Positions 21,522-30,086 of a stretch of DNA of 64,000 bases are shown here, one piece after another (position 1 is the stretch's first letter; the number at the start of each line of letters is the position of its first letter). The stretch is from the NCBI GenBank assembly GCA_027489335.1, contig JAIXZX010000005.1, positions 23,125 through 87,124 of the forward strand. Direction: 5' to 3'. The notes beneath the pieces were generated by a model. It was not told the origin of the DNA. It worked only from the letters and a program-made list of their open reading frames with translations, and did not search any database. The DNA is from Caulobacteraceae bacterium (GTDB lineage Bacteria; Pseudomonadota; Alphaproteobacteria; Caulobacterales; Caulobacteraceae). A program made the position numbers and the translations under genes.

Positions 21522-22309
21522 GCCCCACAGCCTGAGGGCGGGGCCTTGAGCCGGGCCACTTCGCGCCGCGCCTTCTCCATGTCGGCGCGGAACTCAGGGT
21601 TGGCCCGCATCCGGGCGACCATGGCGGCGGCCAGATCGCGGCCGGCCTCCACGTCGCTGGGATAGTGCATGCCGCAGATGACCCGCGACTCGCCCATCGC
21701 CTTGCCAGCTTCAAGCAGCGGCCCAGCCTGGTCCGGCGCCAGCTCCACCAGGATGAGCGCCCAGGCCCAGCCGGTCATGGAATGACCTGACGGATAGGAG
21801 GCGTTGATCTCCATCCACGGCGCCCGGGGCACGCAGATGGGCTTCTCATTGCCGATCAGGGGCCGAAGGCGAGCATAGTGGTCCTTGGCTGGTGTGCTGA
21901 CCGTACGGACATCCTGCTCGGCTCGCTCCAGGATGTGGGCGGTGACCGGGGTCGTCTGTGGGCTGATGTCCAGGCCTGAGGCGCAGGCATAGCCTTTCAG
22001 CGCCTTGCCGCCCCAGAGGTCAGCGTCGGCGGCGGCCTTGGCCCAGCGGTCTGTGCCTTCCAGGGACCGTGTCTCTTCGAAGCGCTGGGCGTCGGCCCGG
22101 CCGCGGGGGCTGTCGGGCGCCGGCGGAGGGCCGATCAACGCCACGCCATCCAGGTCGGCGGCCGTTAGATAGCCATCGATCTCCGGCGGGACGAAGCTTG
22201 GGCTGTCGGGGTCGGCTACGGCGCTCGGGGCGCCCCCAGGCGCGGCGGCGCAGGCCGAAAGTCCGGCGGCGAAGGCTAGGGCGACGAGGGCGGGATGCAC
22301 ACGGATCAT
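21518..22309 (-). CDS. PAP2-family acid phosphatase (class A, PhoN-like), lipoprotein signal
   Basis: A 263-residue vanadium-haloperoxidase-fold phosphatase. The three signature motifs are intact: Lys142 to Arg149-Pro150 (KDHYARLRP), Ser174-Gly-His176 (YPSGHSMTG) and Ser208-Arg209 to His215 and Asp219 (SRVICGMHYPSD). They correspond to class A non-specific acid phosphatases that dephosphorylate phosphomonoesters in the periplasm. The N-terminus looks like a lipoprotein signal (AAGLSAC, Cys20), so it may be membrane-tethered, unlike soluble PhoN. It converges on the GNAT gene with a 4-bp overlap. Confidence 0.92.
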   Translation of the reverse strand: MIRVHPALVALAFAAGLSACAAAPGGAPSAVADPDSPSFVPPEIDGYLTAADLDGVALIGPPPAPDSPRGRADAQRFEETRSLEGTDRWAKAAADADLWGGKALKGYACASGLDISPQTTPVTAHILERAEQDVRTVSTPAKDHYARLRPLIGNEKPICVPRAPWMEINASYPSGHSMTGWAWALILVELAPDQAGPLLEAGKAMGESRVICGMHYPSDVEAGRDLAAAMVARMRANPEFRADMEKARREVARLKAPPSGCGA

Positions 22310-22321
22310 TCGCCCTCTCTA

Positions 22322-22350
22322 GAACGGCTCCCCCAGAGGGGGAACCGTTC
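22322..22350 (-). terminator. hairpin downstream of the MaoC-type hydratase gene
   Basis: Nested perfect stems GAACGG/CCGTTC and CCCCC/GGGGG around a 3-base loop, in the short gap between the hydratase stop (22366) and the phosphatase start (22309). There is no T-tract on either strand, so the role is uncertain. Confidence 0.4.
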
Positions 22351-22365
22351 CGAGCAGGGTTTGGT

Positions 22366-23253
22366 CTAGCGAAGCACCGCCAGCCCGTTTTTGATCACCG
22401 TGGCGTTGCGTTCCTTCACGCGCGCCTCAAAGCTGATCTCCTTGCCATCCTTCCAGATGTCCACGGTGATGGTGTCGCCGGGGAAGACAGGCGCGGAGAA
22501 GCGCGCCTGATGGCTCTTGATCTGGTCGGGATCGAAGTCGGTCACCGCCTGCAGGATGGCGCGGCAGGTGATCCCGTAGGTGCACAGGCCATGCAGGATC
22601 GGCCGGGGGAAGCCCGAGCGCTTTGCCGAATCCGGGTCCGAATGCAACGGGTTGCGGTCGCCGTTCAGACGATAGAGCAGGGCCTGGTCCTCGCGGGTGG
22701 TGAAGTCCACCGACATGTCCGGCGCTCGCTCAGGCACCTTGTGGGGTTCCGGCGCACCTTCGGCCGGGCCGCCGAACCCGCCATCGCCGCGGGCGAAGGT
22801 GGATGAGGTGAGGGTGGCGACCTTCTCGCCGTTCTCGTCGGTCCACACCGATTCGTTGATGACGACCGCGCCCTTGTCCTTGCCCTTGTCGTAGGCGCCG
22901 ACCGTGCGGCCCTCGACGGTGAAGGTGCCCTTGGTCGGCAGGGGCTTATGCAGCTCCACCTTCTGTTCGCCATGGACGACCATCAGGAAATTGATCTGAC
23001 TGGGACGGTGGCCCTCGGGCATCTGCGGGGCGGGGCCGGCGTTGGCCGCGGCCCGGGCGCCAGCCGCCAGCACTGTGGCGGCGGTCGGAATGACCTTCAG
23101 ATTCTTTTCGTAGACGAAGGGCAGCTCCGTCTCGTTCATGGGGTCCTGGCCCATGCCGACGCCCAGGGCGTACAGCATCACGTCCTTGTCGCCATAGGTG
23201 AAGGTGCGCGGCGCCGTGCGCTGGTCGAGAATGTCAGGATAAAAGATAGGCAT
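22366..23253 (-). CDS. MaoC-type double hot-dog enoyl-CoA hydratase
   Basis: A 295-residue protein of the eukaryotic-type hydratase-2 group: an N-terminal non-catalytic hot-dog half and a C-terminal MaoC half. The hydratase-2 motif YRLNGDRNPLHSDP followed by FPRPILHGLCTYG is present, with the catalytic Asp and His in NGDRNPLH. It likely hydrates trans-2-enoyl-CoA to (R)-3-hydroxyacyl-CoA in fatty-acid, sterol-side-chain or polyhydroxyalkanoate metabolism. GGAGGA lies 9 bases before ATG 23253. A second, degenerate hot-dog gene lies about 1 kb away in the same orientation. Confidence 0.9.
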   Translation of the reverse strand: MPIFYPDILDQRTAPRTFTYGDKDVMLYALGVGMGQDPMNETELPFVYEKNLKVIPTAATVLAAGARAAANAGPAPQMPEGHRPSQINFLMVVHGEQKVELHKPLPTKGTFTVEGRTVGAYDKGKDKGAVVINESVWTDENGEKVATLTSSTFARGDGGFGGPAEGAPEPHKVPERAPDMSVDFTTREDQALLYRLNGDRNPLHSDPDSAKRSGFPRPILHGLCTYGITCRAILQAVTDFDPDQIKSHQARFSAPVFPGDTITVDIWKDGKEISFEARVKERNATVIKNGLAVLR

Positions 23254-23354
23254 GTTGAAATGTTCCTCCGGAGCCCGTTCAAGGATGGGGCTGCTCTTCT
23301 ATGGCGCTGATTGAACCGGCACAGAGGCCGCGACGCAAGCATCCGTCCTGGCAT

Positions 23355-23383
23355 TTGCCGCCCTTGCCCTGATCGGCTAGAAG
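23355..23383 (+). promoter_or_regulatory. candidate housekeeping promoter of sapC
   Basis: TTGCCGC (23355-23361), a 14-base spacer and GCTAGAAG (23376-23383) fit the Caulobacter sigma-73 pattern TTGACGS-N10-14-GCTANAWC with a few mismatches. It is 67 bp before the sapC ATG. Confidence 0.45.
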
Positions 23384-23449
23384 CGCCCGACCGCTCCGCG
23401 CGCGGGCCTTCCGGGCCCCGTCGGGCCCCCGAATCCTCGAAGGTTTCTA

Positions 23450-24262
23450 ATGACCGAGACGACCCCATCGGCCACGGGCCAACTCACCGGCAATGTTCTC
23501 TATTACAACCAGCCCGAGCCGCTGAACCCGACCACCCACAAGGGTATGGGCGTCAAGCGTATCGACGGGCCCTTCAGCTTCGCGGCCAAGCACAATCTGG
23601 TGCCGCTGACGGCGTCGGAATTCCAGCTGGCCGTGCTCAACGGCCCGATCATCTTCGTGGGCGAGGAAAAGACGCCCCTGCAGGTGATGGGTCTGAACCA
23701 TGACGAGAATATCTTCGTCCTGCCCACCGGCGTGTTCGACGCGGGCATCTACGTGCCGGCCTATGTGCGTCGCTACCCCTTCGTCTTCGCCAACGACTCC
23801 AAGGCGGGCCAGTCCATCCTGTGCGTCGACCGCTCGGCGGCCTTCTTCGCCGAGACCGATCCGGAGCTGGCCTTCTTCGATGAAAAGGGCGAGCCGACCG
23901 AATACACCCAGAACTGCCTGAAGTTCTGCAACGACTACGAAATCGAGCGCCAGAAGACCCAGAGCTTCGTGCAGCTGCTCAAGGCCCTGGACCTGTTTGA
24001 GGGCAAGGAATCCTTCTACACGCCGGTCAACGAGGACGGCACGCCCGGTGAGCCCCAGAAGCTCGCCGACTATTTCGGGGTCTCCGAAGAGCGTCTGCGC
24101 GCCCTGCCCGCCGACAAGTTCATGGACCTGCGTCAGTCGGGCGCCCTGAACCTGATCTTCGCCCACCTGATCTCGCTGGCCCAGTGGGACCGTCTGGTCG
24201 CCCTGTCCATGAACCGCCAGATGCAGCTTCAGAATCAGGCGCCGCAAGCCGCTAACAGCTAA
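23450..24262 (+). CDS. SapC family protein
   Basis: A 270-residue protein matching the SapC family (PF07277), named after a Campylobacter fetus gene near the S-layer loci. Typical segments are a beginning around ALNPTTHKGMGVKR, the central VPAYVRRYPFVFA and CVDRSAAFF, and the C-terminal LISLAQWDRL. No signal peptide or membrane helix is seen, and the biochemical function of the family is not established. Caulobacteria have S-layers, but no S-layer or type I secretion gene lies nearby, so no S-layer role is claimed here. The start ATG follows GAAGG (7 bases). Confidence 0.85.
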   Translation: MTETTPSATGQLTGNVLYYNQPEPLNPTTHKGMGVKRIDGPFSFAAKHNLVPLTASEFQLAVLNGPIIFVGEEKTPLQVMGLNHDENIFVLPTGVFDAGIYVPAYVRRYPFVFANDSKAGQSILCVDRSAAFFAETDPELAFFDEKGEPTEYTQNCLKFCNDYEIERQKTQSFVQLLKALDLFEGKESFYTPVNEDGTPGEPQKLADYFGVSEERLRALPADKFMDLRQSGALNLIFAHLISLAQWDRLVALSMNRQMQLQNQAPQAANS

Positions 24263-24271
24263 GCCAGACGG

Positions 24272-24311
24272 CTTCTCCCGGTGGACGCCGCCCGGCGTCT
24301 ATCGGGAGAAG
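24272..24311. terminator. bidirectional hairpin between sapC and the hot-dog gene
   Basis: Outer stem CTTCTCCCG/CGGGAGAAG (24272-24280 with 24303-24311) and inner stem GACGCCG/CGGCGTC (24284-24290 with 24293-24299). It overlaps the stop codon of the minus-strand gene. It is symmetric, so it could end both convergent transcripts, but there is no T-tract. Confidence 0.6.
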
Positions 24312-24691
24312 ATGCTGCGGGTCAGGCAGGAAAACACCAGCCGCCCGGCCTCATCCAGCAGGTCATGCTGGGCGATGATGATGCCCTTGCCTTCGCCCAC
24401 CGGGTCCTTGCCCATGATCGTCATCCGGGCGCGCAGCAGTTCGCCGGGCGGCGGATTGCGCACCCAGCGCAGGGCGTCGACCCCCAGCCGCTTGGTCTGG
24501 GGCCAGCCCACCGCCGCCTGCCCGTCCAGTCTGGCCCAGATGGCGAACACCATGGCGTCGGGCGCCCCACGATCGGCCGTCCAGCCGGGGGTGAAGGCCG
24601 TGATGAAGGCCTCCAGCGCCCGGGCGTCCACGGCTGCGGCGCCCAGGGCCACCACCTGTCCGATCTCGATATCGTCGAATGACCCCGGCAT
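24299..24691 (-). CDS. MaoC-like hot-dog protein lacking the hydratase motif
   Basis: A 130-residue single hot-dog protein. It has the MaoC-type lead-in FDDIEIGQVVALGA and the mid-fold WVRNPPPGELLRARMTI. The usual catalytic stretch (Asp-x-x-Asn-Pro-x-His) is absent at the expected place, which instead reads FTPGWTADRGAPDAM. Enzyme activity is therefore doubtful, and it may bind an acyl group or partner with another subunit. Start ATG 24691 is preceded by GAGGGG; the frame is open further upstream to 24847 but that part overlaps the dsbD promoter region and looks non-coding. Confidence 0.7.
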   Translation of the reverse strand: MPGSFDDIEIGQVVALGAAAVDARALEAFITAFTPGWTADRGAPDAMVFAIWARLDGQAAVGWPQTKRLGVDALRWVRNPPPGELLRARMTIMGKDPVGEGKGIIIAQHDLLDEAGRLVFSCLTRSIFSR

Positions 24692-24837
24692 GGTCGCCCC
24701 TCTGCTGACCCGCGATGAAACCATCCGGCCCCGAACCCCGTAAAGGCGAAAGGAACGGGGCTCGCGAATCGCAGGTTTGCGGGCCACCCCCATCTGGCCC
24801 CATATTGCGCCGACCCCAAACAGGCACGGACCTTCTG

Positions 24838-26964
24838 ATGACGCCACGCTTCGCCGGTCTGATCCTCGCCCTGATGGCCCTGATGGCCCTGGCGGCCCCG
24901 GCCGCCCAGGCCGCGCCGGTGGACACGGGCCACCTGAAGGCCGAGCTGATCGCCCAGACGCAGGCTATCGCGCCGGGCCAGACCATCCAGGTCGCCCTGC
25001 GCCAGGAGATCGACAAGGGCTGGCACACCTACTGGCGCAATCCTGGCGACTCCGGCGAGGCCACCAAGATCGCCTGGACCCTGCCGACGGGCTGGAGCGC
25101 CGGGGACTTCGTCTGGCAACCGCCAGAACCCCAGCCGGCCGGTCCCCTGGTCAATTACGGCTATTCGGGCGAGGTCCTCCTGCCCATGACCCTGACGGCG
25201 CCGGCGAACGCCCCGGTGGGCCAGACCGTGACGCTGAAGGCCGCTGCAGCCTTCCTGGTCTGCGAAGAAATTTGCATCCCGGAAGACGCCCTTCTGGAAC
25301 TGACCCTGCCGGTGCAGGCGCAGGCGGCCCAGCCCTCGGGCCGCTGGGCCGCCCCCATCGCCCGGGCCCTGGAGGCCGCGCCGCGCAAGGCCGATCTCGT
25401 CGCGACCTTCGAAAACAGCGATCAGGGTCTGCGGTTGGCGGTGACTGGTGCGCCGCTCGTGGGCGTCGATCTGGCCGACAGCTACTTCTTCCCCTTTGAC
25501 GGCGCCGTCATTGACCATGCGGCTCCCCAGGCCATCGAGCGCGGGCCTCAGGGGCTGACGCTCGGCCTGACCGCCAGCTACGCCTTCCAGGGACCTGAAC
25601 CGCCCCAGGTGATGGCCGGCGTCCTGAAGGCGGGAGACGCCTATTACGAGATCGAGGCGCAAGCGGGTCCGCTCTCGCCGGAGGCATCAGGTCTTGGTCC
25701 GCCAGCCGCCCGGTCCGGCGGGCTATCGGCGGCCGGGCTTGGCCTGCCGCTGGCTCTGGCCTTCGCCGTGCTCGGCGGGCTGATCCTAAACCTGATGCCC
25801 TGCGTCTTCCCGATCCTGGCCATGAAGGCCGCCAGCCTGGCCGGCCACGCCCATGAGGCGCAGGGCGCCCGACGCCAGGGCCTGGCCTTCCTGGCCGGCG
25901 TCCTCGTCACCTTCCTGGCCCTGGCCGGTGTGTTGATCGCCGCCCAGGCGGCCGGCGCCGCGGTGGGCTGGGGTTTCCAGCTGCAGTCGCCCCCGGTAGT
26001 CGCTGCGCTCTGCCTCCTGATGCTGGCTGTAGCGCTGAACCTGTCGGGCGTGTTCGAGATCGGGACCTCCCTGCAAGGGGCAGGCTCAAGCCTCGCCAGC
26101 CGCGGTGGCCTGGCCGGCGCCTTCTTCACCGGGGTGCTGGCGGTGGTGGTCGCGGCCCCCTGCACAGCCCCCTTCATGGCCCCGGCCCTGGGCTGGGCCC
26201 TGACCCAGCCCGCCACCGCCGCCCTGCTGGTCTTCGCCGCCCTGGGCCTGGGCTTCGCCGCCCCCTTTGTGGCCGTGGCCTTTGCGCCAGGCCTGCTGGC
26301 CAGACTGCCGAGACCCGGCCCGTGGATGGACCACCTACGCAAGGTGCTGGCCTTCCCCATGTACGGCGCGGCGGCCTGGCTCCTATGGGTGCTGACCCTG
26401 CAGGCTGGTCCCATGGGCTTGGCCCGACTGCTGGCCGCCGCCATCGTCCTGGCCCTGGCCGCCTGGCTCTATGGCCTGTCCCAGGGGCGGTCGCGGGCCC
26501 CAGCCCTGCGTGGCGGGGCCGCGGTGCTTGGGGCGCTCGCCCTGCTGGCCGCCTTGATCCCCGCCTATCAGAGCGCCGCCGTCGCAGGTCCTGACGCCAG
26601 CGGCGCGGTCGCCGAGCTGCCCTACGAGCCCTACAGCGCCGAGCGCCTGGCCGAGCTGCGGGCGCAAGGGACGCCGGTCTTCGTCAACTTCACCGCCGCC
26701 TGGTGCGTCACCTGCCAGGTGAACGAGCAGGTCGCCCTGGCCCGCGAAGGGGTCGCTGAGGCCCTGGCCGAGACCGGAGCGGTCTATCTGAAGGGCGACT
26801 GGACCCGGAAAGACGAGGTGATCGCCGCCGAACTCGCCCGCCATGGCCGCGCCGGCGTGCCCCTCTACCTGGTCTATGACCGCGCCGGCGCCGAGCCGGT
26901 GATCCTCCCCCAGATCCTCACCGAAGGTCTGGTGGTCCGCGCCCTGGAGGCCGCCGCCAGCTGA
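24838..26964 (+). CDS. dsbD: DsbD/ScsB-type thiol:disulfide interchange protein
   Basis: A 708-residue inner-membrane protein that carries reducing power from cytoplasmic thioredoxin to the periplasm. Order: signal peptide (ends PAAQA), N-terminal immunoglobulin-like domain with the Cys pair FLVCEEICIPED, eight hydrophobic helices with the two membrane cysteines (NLMPCVFPILAMKA and AAPCTAPFMAPALG), and a C-terminal thioredoxin domain with FTAAWCVTCQVN. The N-terminal domain is larger than in E. coli DsbD and is closer to ScsB/DsbD-like proteins. ATG 24838 was taken as start because the signal peptide begins there. The next gene encodes a periplasmic thioredoxin-fold protein that may be its client. 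Confidence 0.9.
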   Translation: MTPRFAGLILALMALMALAAPAAQAAPVDTGHLKAELIAQTQAIAPGQTIQVALRQEIDKGWHTYWRNPGDSGEATKIAWTLPTGWSAGDFVWQPPEPQPAGPLVNYGYSGEVLLPMTLTAPANAPVGQTVTLKAAAAFLVCEEICIPEDALLELTLPVQAQAAQPSGRWAAPIARALEAAPRKADLVATFENSDQGLRLAVTGAPLVGVDLADSYFFPFDGAVIDHAAPQAIERGPQGLTLGLTASYAFQGPEPPQVMAGVLKAGDAYYEIEAQAGPLSPEASGLGPPAARSGGLSAAGLGLPLALAFAVLGGLILNLMPCVFPILAMKAASLAGHAHEAQGARRQGLAFLAGVLVTFLALAGVLIAAQAAGAAVGWGFQLQSPPVVAALCLLMLAVALNLSGVFEIGTSLQGAGSSLASRGGLAGAFFTGVLAVVVAAPCTAPFMAPALGWALTQPATAALLVFAALGLGFAAPFVAVAFAPGLLARLPRPGPWMDHLRKVLAFPMYGAAAWLLWVLTLQAGPMGLARLLAAAIVLALAAWLYGLSQGRSRAPALRGGAAVLGALALLAALIPAYQSAAVAGPDASGAVAELPYEPYSAERLAELRAQGTPVFVNFTAAWCVTCQVNEQVALAREGVAEALAETGAVYLKGDWTRKDEVIAAELARHGRAGVPLYLVYDRAGAEPVILPQILTEGLVVRALEAAAS

Positions 26965-27006
26965 GTCCCCGTTCTCGACCGCCGCCACCAACTGCAGGAG
27001 ACGCCT

Positions 27007-27630
27007 ATGACGACGCCATCCTTCCCTCGCCGCCCCATGCTCGCCGGGATCGCCGCGCTTGCGGCCCTGATCGCCGCGCCGGCCCTGGCCGCCCCGGCAA
27101 TCGGAAAGCCGGCGCCTTCCTTCAGCGTCATGGACTCCACCGGCAAGGCCCGCAGCCTGTCGGAGTTCCGCGGCAAGACCGTGGTCCTGGAGTGGACCAA
27201 TGACGGCTGTCCCTATGTTCAGAAGCACTACAACGCCGGCGCCATGCAGGCCCTGCAGAAGCGTGCGGCTGGCGATGGCGTCGTCTGGCTGAGCGTCATC
27301 TCCTCTGCGCCGGGCAAGCAGGGCTACAAGACTGCGGCCCAGGCCAACGCCTGGAAGACCGAAACCGGCGCCGCGCCGAGCGCCATCCTGCTGGACCCCA
27401 AGGGCGAGGTCGGCCGCGCCTACGCCGCCAAGACCACGCCGCACATGTATGTGGTCAATCCCGCCGGGACCCTGGTCTATATGGGCGGCATCGACGACAA
27501 GAACAGCGCCGACCCCGCCAGCCTCAAGGGGGCGACCAACTTTGTCGTCGCCGCGCTCAATGACATGAAGGCCGGCCGCGCTGTGGCCCGCCCGGTCTCG
27601 GCCCCCTACGGCTGCAGCGTGAAGTACTAA
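27007..27630 (+). CDS. periplasmic thioredoxin-fold (AhpC/TSA-redoxin) protein
   Basis: A 207-residue exported redoxin. The signal peptide ends near residue 29 (APALAAP). A peroxiredoxin/thioredoxin-like fold follows with the single active-site Cys in EWTNDGCPYVQKHY, where a classical thioredoxin would have CxxC; a second Cys sits near the C-terminus (PYGCSVKY). The LLDPKGEVGRAYAAKTTPHMYVVNPAG region is typical of the thioredoxin-like family that follows dsbD-like genes. It is 42 bp downstream of dsbD with its own GGAG site, so it is probably in the same operon. A peroxidase or reductase role is possible; the substrate is unknown. Confidence 0.82.
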   Translation: MTTPSFPRRPMLAGIAALAALIAAPALAAPAIGKPAPSFSVMDSTGKARSLSEFRGKTVVLEWTNDGCPYVQKHYNAGAMQALQKRAAGDGVVWLSVISSAPGKQGYKTAAQANAWKTETGAAPSAILLDPKGEVGRAYAAKTTPHMYVVNPAGTLVYMGGIDDKNSADPASLKGATNFVVAALNDMKAGRAVARPVSAPYGCSVKY

Positions 27631-27634
27631 AGCG

Positions 27635-28099
27635 TCAGGTCGCGTCGCCGGCCGGGATTCCAGACGCCGGGCCGGGCGGCGCGACCAGCACCTCCACATT
27701 GTCGTTCAAGAGATAGATCAGCTCCCGCAGGGCGTTGTCGCGGGCGCCGGCGTCGCTGGCCAGCTGTAACGCCGCGAGCTTTACCGGAAGATCCTCGGCG
27801 ATGCCGCGCAGGATGCAGGCCAGGTCTCCGTCATTGCCCCGGTCGCGCACGATCTGCTGCCCTTTCATGTCCAGGGCGGCCAAATCAGCGACGCCAGTCT
27901 TGAACGCTTGGGAAGCCGGCGCCTCCGTCTGGCGCATCGCCTCGGCCTCGGTCTTCAAGGCGCCGGCGCGGCTGACGATTTCGGCGAACAGGGGCTCCAG
28001 GGCCACGGCGGGCGGCGGCGTTGGCGGCTCGGCCCGTGCAGGGGCGGGGCCTGCGGCAATCCAGAGCAGGGTCGAGGCGGCGAGGGCGGCGCAGGGCAT
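27635..28099 (-). CDS. small exported protein of unknown function
   Basis: A 154-residue protein with an N-terminal Sec-type signal peptide (about residues 1-23, PAPARAEP). The rest looks largely alpha-helical, with one cysteine (DLACILRG) and no recognised domain. It converges on the thioredoxin-fold gene with only 4 bp between the stop codons. Codon use and GC match the neighbours, so I consider it a real gene, but I assign no function. Confidence 0.65.
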   Translation of the reverse strand: MPCAALAASTLLWIAAGPAPARAEPPTPPPAVALEPLFAEIVSRAGALKTEAEAMRQTEAPASQAFKTGVADLAALDMKGQQIVRDRGNDGDLACILRGIAEDLPVKLAALQLASDAGARDNALRELIYLLNDNVEVLVAPPGPASGIPAGDAT

Positions 28100-28243
28100 G
28101 GACTAGCCTCCGGACACAAACTGGGCGGTTGGCGTGCTCCGCCGGACGGCGGAACGAAGACGGGACGCTCGGCTTTTGCTAACCGGCTTTGCCCCGGCGC
28201 GTACAGTCGGCTTGTATGGCGCCGCTTGAATGGGGGATGAACC

Positions 28244-29866
28244 ATGTCTGATCACGAGGCCGCCTGGCGGCGACTCCGCGCCGCTGGCGCCGCCGCCGCC
28301 GCCCGCCCCATCACAGGTCTGTTCGACGCCGAGCCCGACCGGCTGGCCCGTCTGAGCCTGGAGGCCTGCGGCCTCTATCTCGACCTCTCCAAGCAACCCT
28401 GGTCGACCAAGGATCTAGGCCTGGCGCTCGACCTGGCCCGGGCCGCTGACATCGAAGCCGCGCGGGACCGTCTGTTCGCCGGCGAGAGGGTCAATTCCTC
28501 CGAGGGGCGTGCTGCCCTCCACATGGCTCTGCGCGCGCCAGCCGGCGCCGCCTTTGCGGCCCTGGGCGAGCCGGTGTCGGCCGAGGTGGAGGCCACCCGG
28601 GCGGCCATGTCCGACTTCGCCCGCGCCATCCGCTCCGGCGAGCGTAGAGGCGCCACAGGCCGGCCGTTCACCGCTATTGTGCATATCGGCATCGGCGGAT
28701 CGGACTTTGGTCCCCGCCTGGTCTGGGAAGCGCTGCGGGCGCCGAGCCCGCAGATCGACCTGCGCTTCGCCGCCAATGTGGATCCGGTGGAAGTCATGCA
28801 GGCCCTCGCCGGGCTCGATCCCGCCGACACCCTGGTGGTGGTGGTGTCCAAGACCTTCACTACCCAGGAGACCATGGCCAACGCCGCCATCGCCCGAGCC
28901 TGGCTGCGCGAGGGGCTGGGCGAGGCCGCCGACGCTCATCTGGTGGCGGTTTCGGCGGCGCCGGACGTGGCCCAGGCCTTCGGCGTCCGTCCCGACCAGA
29001 TTTTCGGGTTCCGCGACTGGGTCGGCGGTCGCTATTCGATCTGGTCGGCGGTGGGCCTGTCCTGCGCCATCGCGCTCGGTCCCGAGGCGTTCGAGGCCCT
29101 GCTGGCCGGGGCTGCGGCCATGGACGACCATTTCCGCCAGGCGCCGCTGGAGGCCAATGCGCCAGTGCTGCTGGCGCTTGCCCATGTTTTTAACCGCAAC
29201 GCCATGGACCGGCCGGTGCGCGCCGTGGTGCCCTACGCCCAGCGCCTGCGGCTGCTGCCCAACTTCCTGCAGCAGCTGGAAATGGAGTCCAACGGCAAGC
29301 GGGTGCGGGCCGACGGCCGGCCGGTGACCCAGGCCACGGCGGCCACCGTGTTCGGCGACGCCGGCGCCAACGTGCAACACGCCTTCTTCCAGCTGATGCA
29401 CCAGGGCAGCGACATCATCCCCGCCGACATTCTGGCGGTCGCAGAGAGCGCGGACGGCCATCCGGACTCCCAGACCAAGTTGTTGGCCAATGCGCTCGCC
29501 CAGGCCGAGGCTCTCATGGTTGGCCGCAGCGAGGCCGAGGTCCGGAAGTCCCTGGCGGGCGAGGGCCTCTCGCCCGAAGAGATCGACATCCTGGCGCCGC
29601 AGAAGACCTTCCCCGGCGGCCGCCCCACCAGCTTCATCCTGATGCAGGCCCTGACGCCCGCCGCCCTGGGCGCGCTGATCGCGCTCTATGAGCACAAGAC
29701 CTTTGTCGAGGGCGTGCTCTGGGGGATCAACAGCTTCGACCAGTGGGGCGTGGAGCTGGGCAAGACCCTGGCCGGCCGTATCCTTGAGGACCTGCAGGGC
29801 GCCGCCCCTCGCGCCCACGATCCCTCCACCACCGCCCTGATCGCCAGGCTGCGGGGGGAGGGCTGA
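28244..29866 (+). CDS. pgi: glucose-6-phosphate isomerase
   Basis: A 540-residue phosphoglucose isomerase that interconverts glucose-6-phosphate and fructose-6-phosphate. The family signature VGGRYSIWSAVGLSC is present, as are the sugar-binding IGIGGSDFGPRLV, the catalytic Glu region QLEMESNGKRV, the catalytic His in HQGSDIIP and the late Lys in SFDQWGVELGK. Length is normal. GGGGGATGAACC precedes the ATG. It ends just before the promoter of the his leader. Confidence 0.96.
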   Translation: MSDHEAAWRRLRAAGAAAAARPITGLFDAEPDRLARLSLEACGLYLDLSKQPWSTKDLGLALDLARAADIEAARDRLFAGERVNSSEGRAALHMALRAPAGAAFAALGEPVSAEVEATRAAMSDFARAIRSGERRGATGRPFTAIVHIGIGGSDFGPRLVWEALRAPSPQIDLRFAANVDPVEVMQALAGLDPADTLVVVVSKTFTTQETMANAAIARAWLREGLGEAADAHLVAVSAAPDVAQAFGVRPDQIFGFRDWVGGRYSIWSAVGLSCAIALGPEAFEALLAGAAAMDDHFRQAPLEANAPVLLALAHVFNRNAMDRPVRAVVPYAQRLRLLPNFLQQLEMESNGKRVRADGRPVTQATAATVFGDAGANVQHAFFQLMHQGSDIIPADILAVAESADGHPDSQTKLLANALAQAEALMVGRSEAEVRKSLAGEGLSPEEIDILAPQKTFPGGRPTSFILMQALTPAALGALIALYEHKTFVEGVLWGINSFDQWGVELGKTLAGRILEDLQGAAPRAHDPSTTALIARLRGEG

Positions 29867-29875
29867 AGGCTGGCC

Positions 29876-29897
29876 TTGCGCTCGCGCCTCGGCTATA
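29876..29897 (+). promoter_or_regulatory. candidate promoter of the hisS-hisZ-hisG leader
   Basis: TTGCGCT (29876-29882), a 9-base spacer and GCTATA (29892-29897, followed by GGG) resemble the Caulobacter sigma-73 promoter. The leader-peptide ATG comes 10 bases after the -10 element, so its transcript may be almost leaderless. Confidence 0.5.
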
Positions 29898-29906
29898 GGG
29901 CCGCCC

Positions 29907-29984
29907 ATGACCTTCGCCCTGCGCCATCACGGCCACCACCACCATCCGATCTCCTGCGGGATCGGGCGGGGTTGCGCGGCCTGA
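29907..29984 (+). CDS. histidine-rich leader peptide of the his operon
   Basis: A 25-codon open frame reads MTFALRHHGHHHHPISCG and then IGRGCAA before TGA. Six of seven consecutive codons (7-13) are histidine (CAT CAC GGC CAC CAC CAC CAT). It lies between pgi and hisS, on the same strand and after a promoter-like element. Histidine runs of this kind are the hallmark of leader peptides in transcription attenuation: when charged histidyl-tRNA is scarce the ribosome stalls at these codons and changes the downstream RNA fold. The peptide itself is probably without function. No Shine-Dalgarno sequence is seen, consistent with a start very near the transcript 5' end. It was found by direct reading of the sequence. 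Confidence 0.8.
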   Translation: MTFALRHHGHHHHPISCGIGRGCAA

Positions 29985-30035
29985 GATCAGGACGAGAACC
30001 ACGGCTCGAGCCCCCGCTGCGGACGGGGCTCGCCG
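29946..30035 (+). promoter_or_regulatory. his attenuator: alternative RNA hairpins
   Basis: Immediately after the last His codon, CCGATC (29946-29951) pairs with GATCGG (29960-29965), as a pause-type 1:2 hairpin would. CGAGCCCC (30007-30014) pairs with GGGGCTCG (30025-30032), with a possible outer CGG/CCG extension, and is followed by CGCTTTCACTT as a weak terminator (3:4). GCGGGG (29966-29971) can pair with CCCCGC (30012-30017), which would form a competing 2:3 antiterminator. The T-tract is weak, so termination strength is uncertain. Confidence 0.6.
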
Positions 30036-30086
30036 CTTTCACTTCCCCGTCCGTCGCGCCCATGACCTTCGGAGCGACGTATGACA

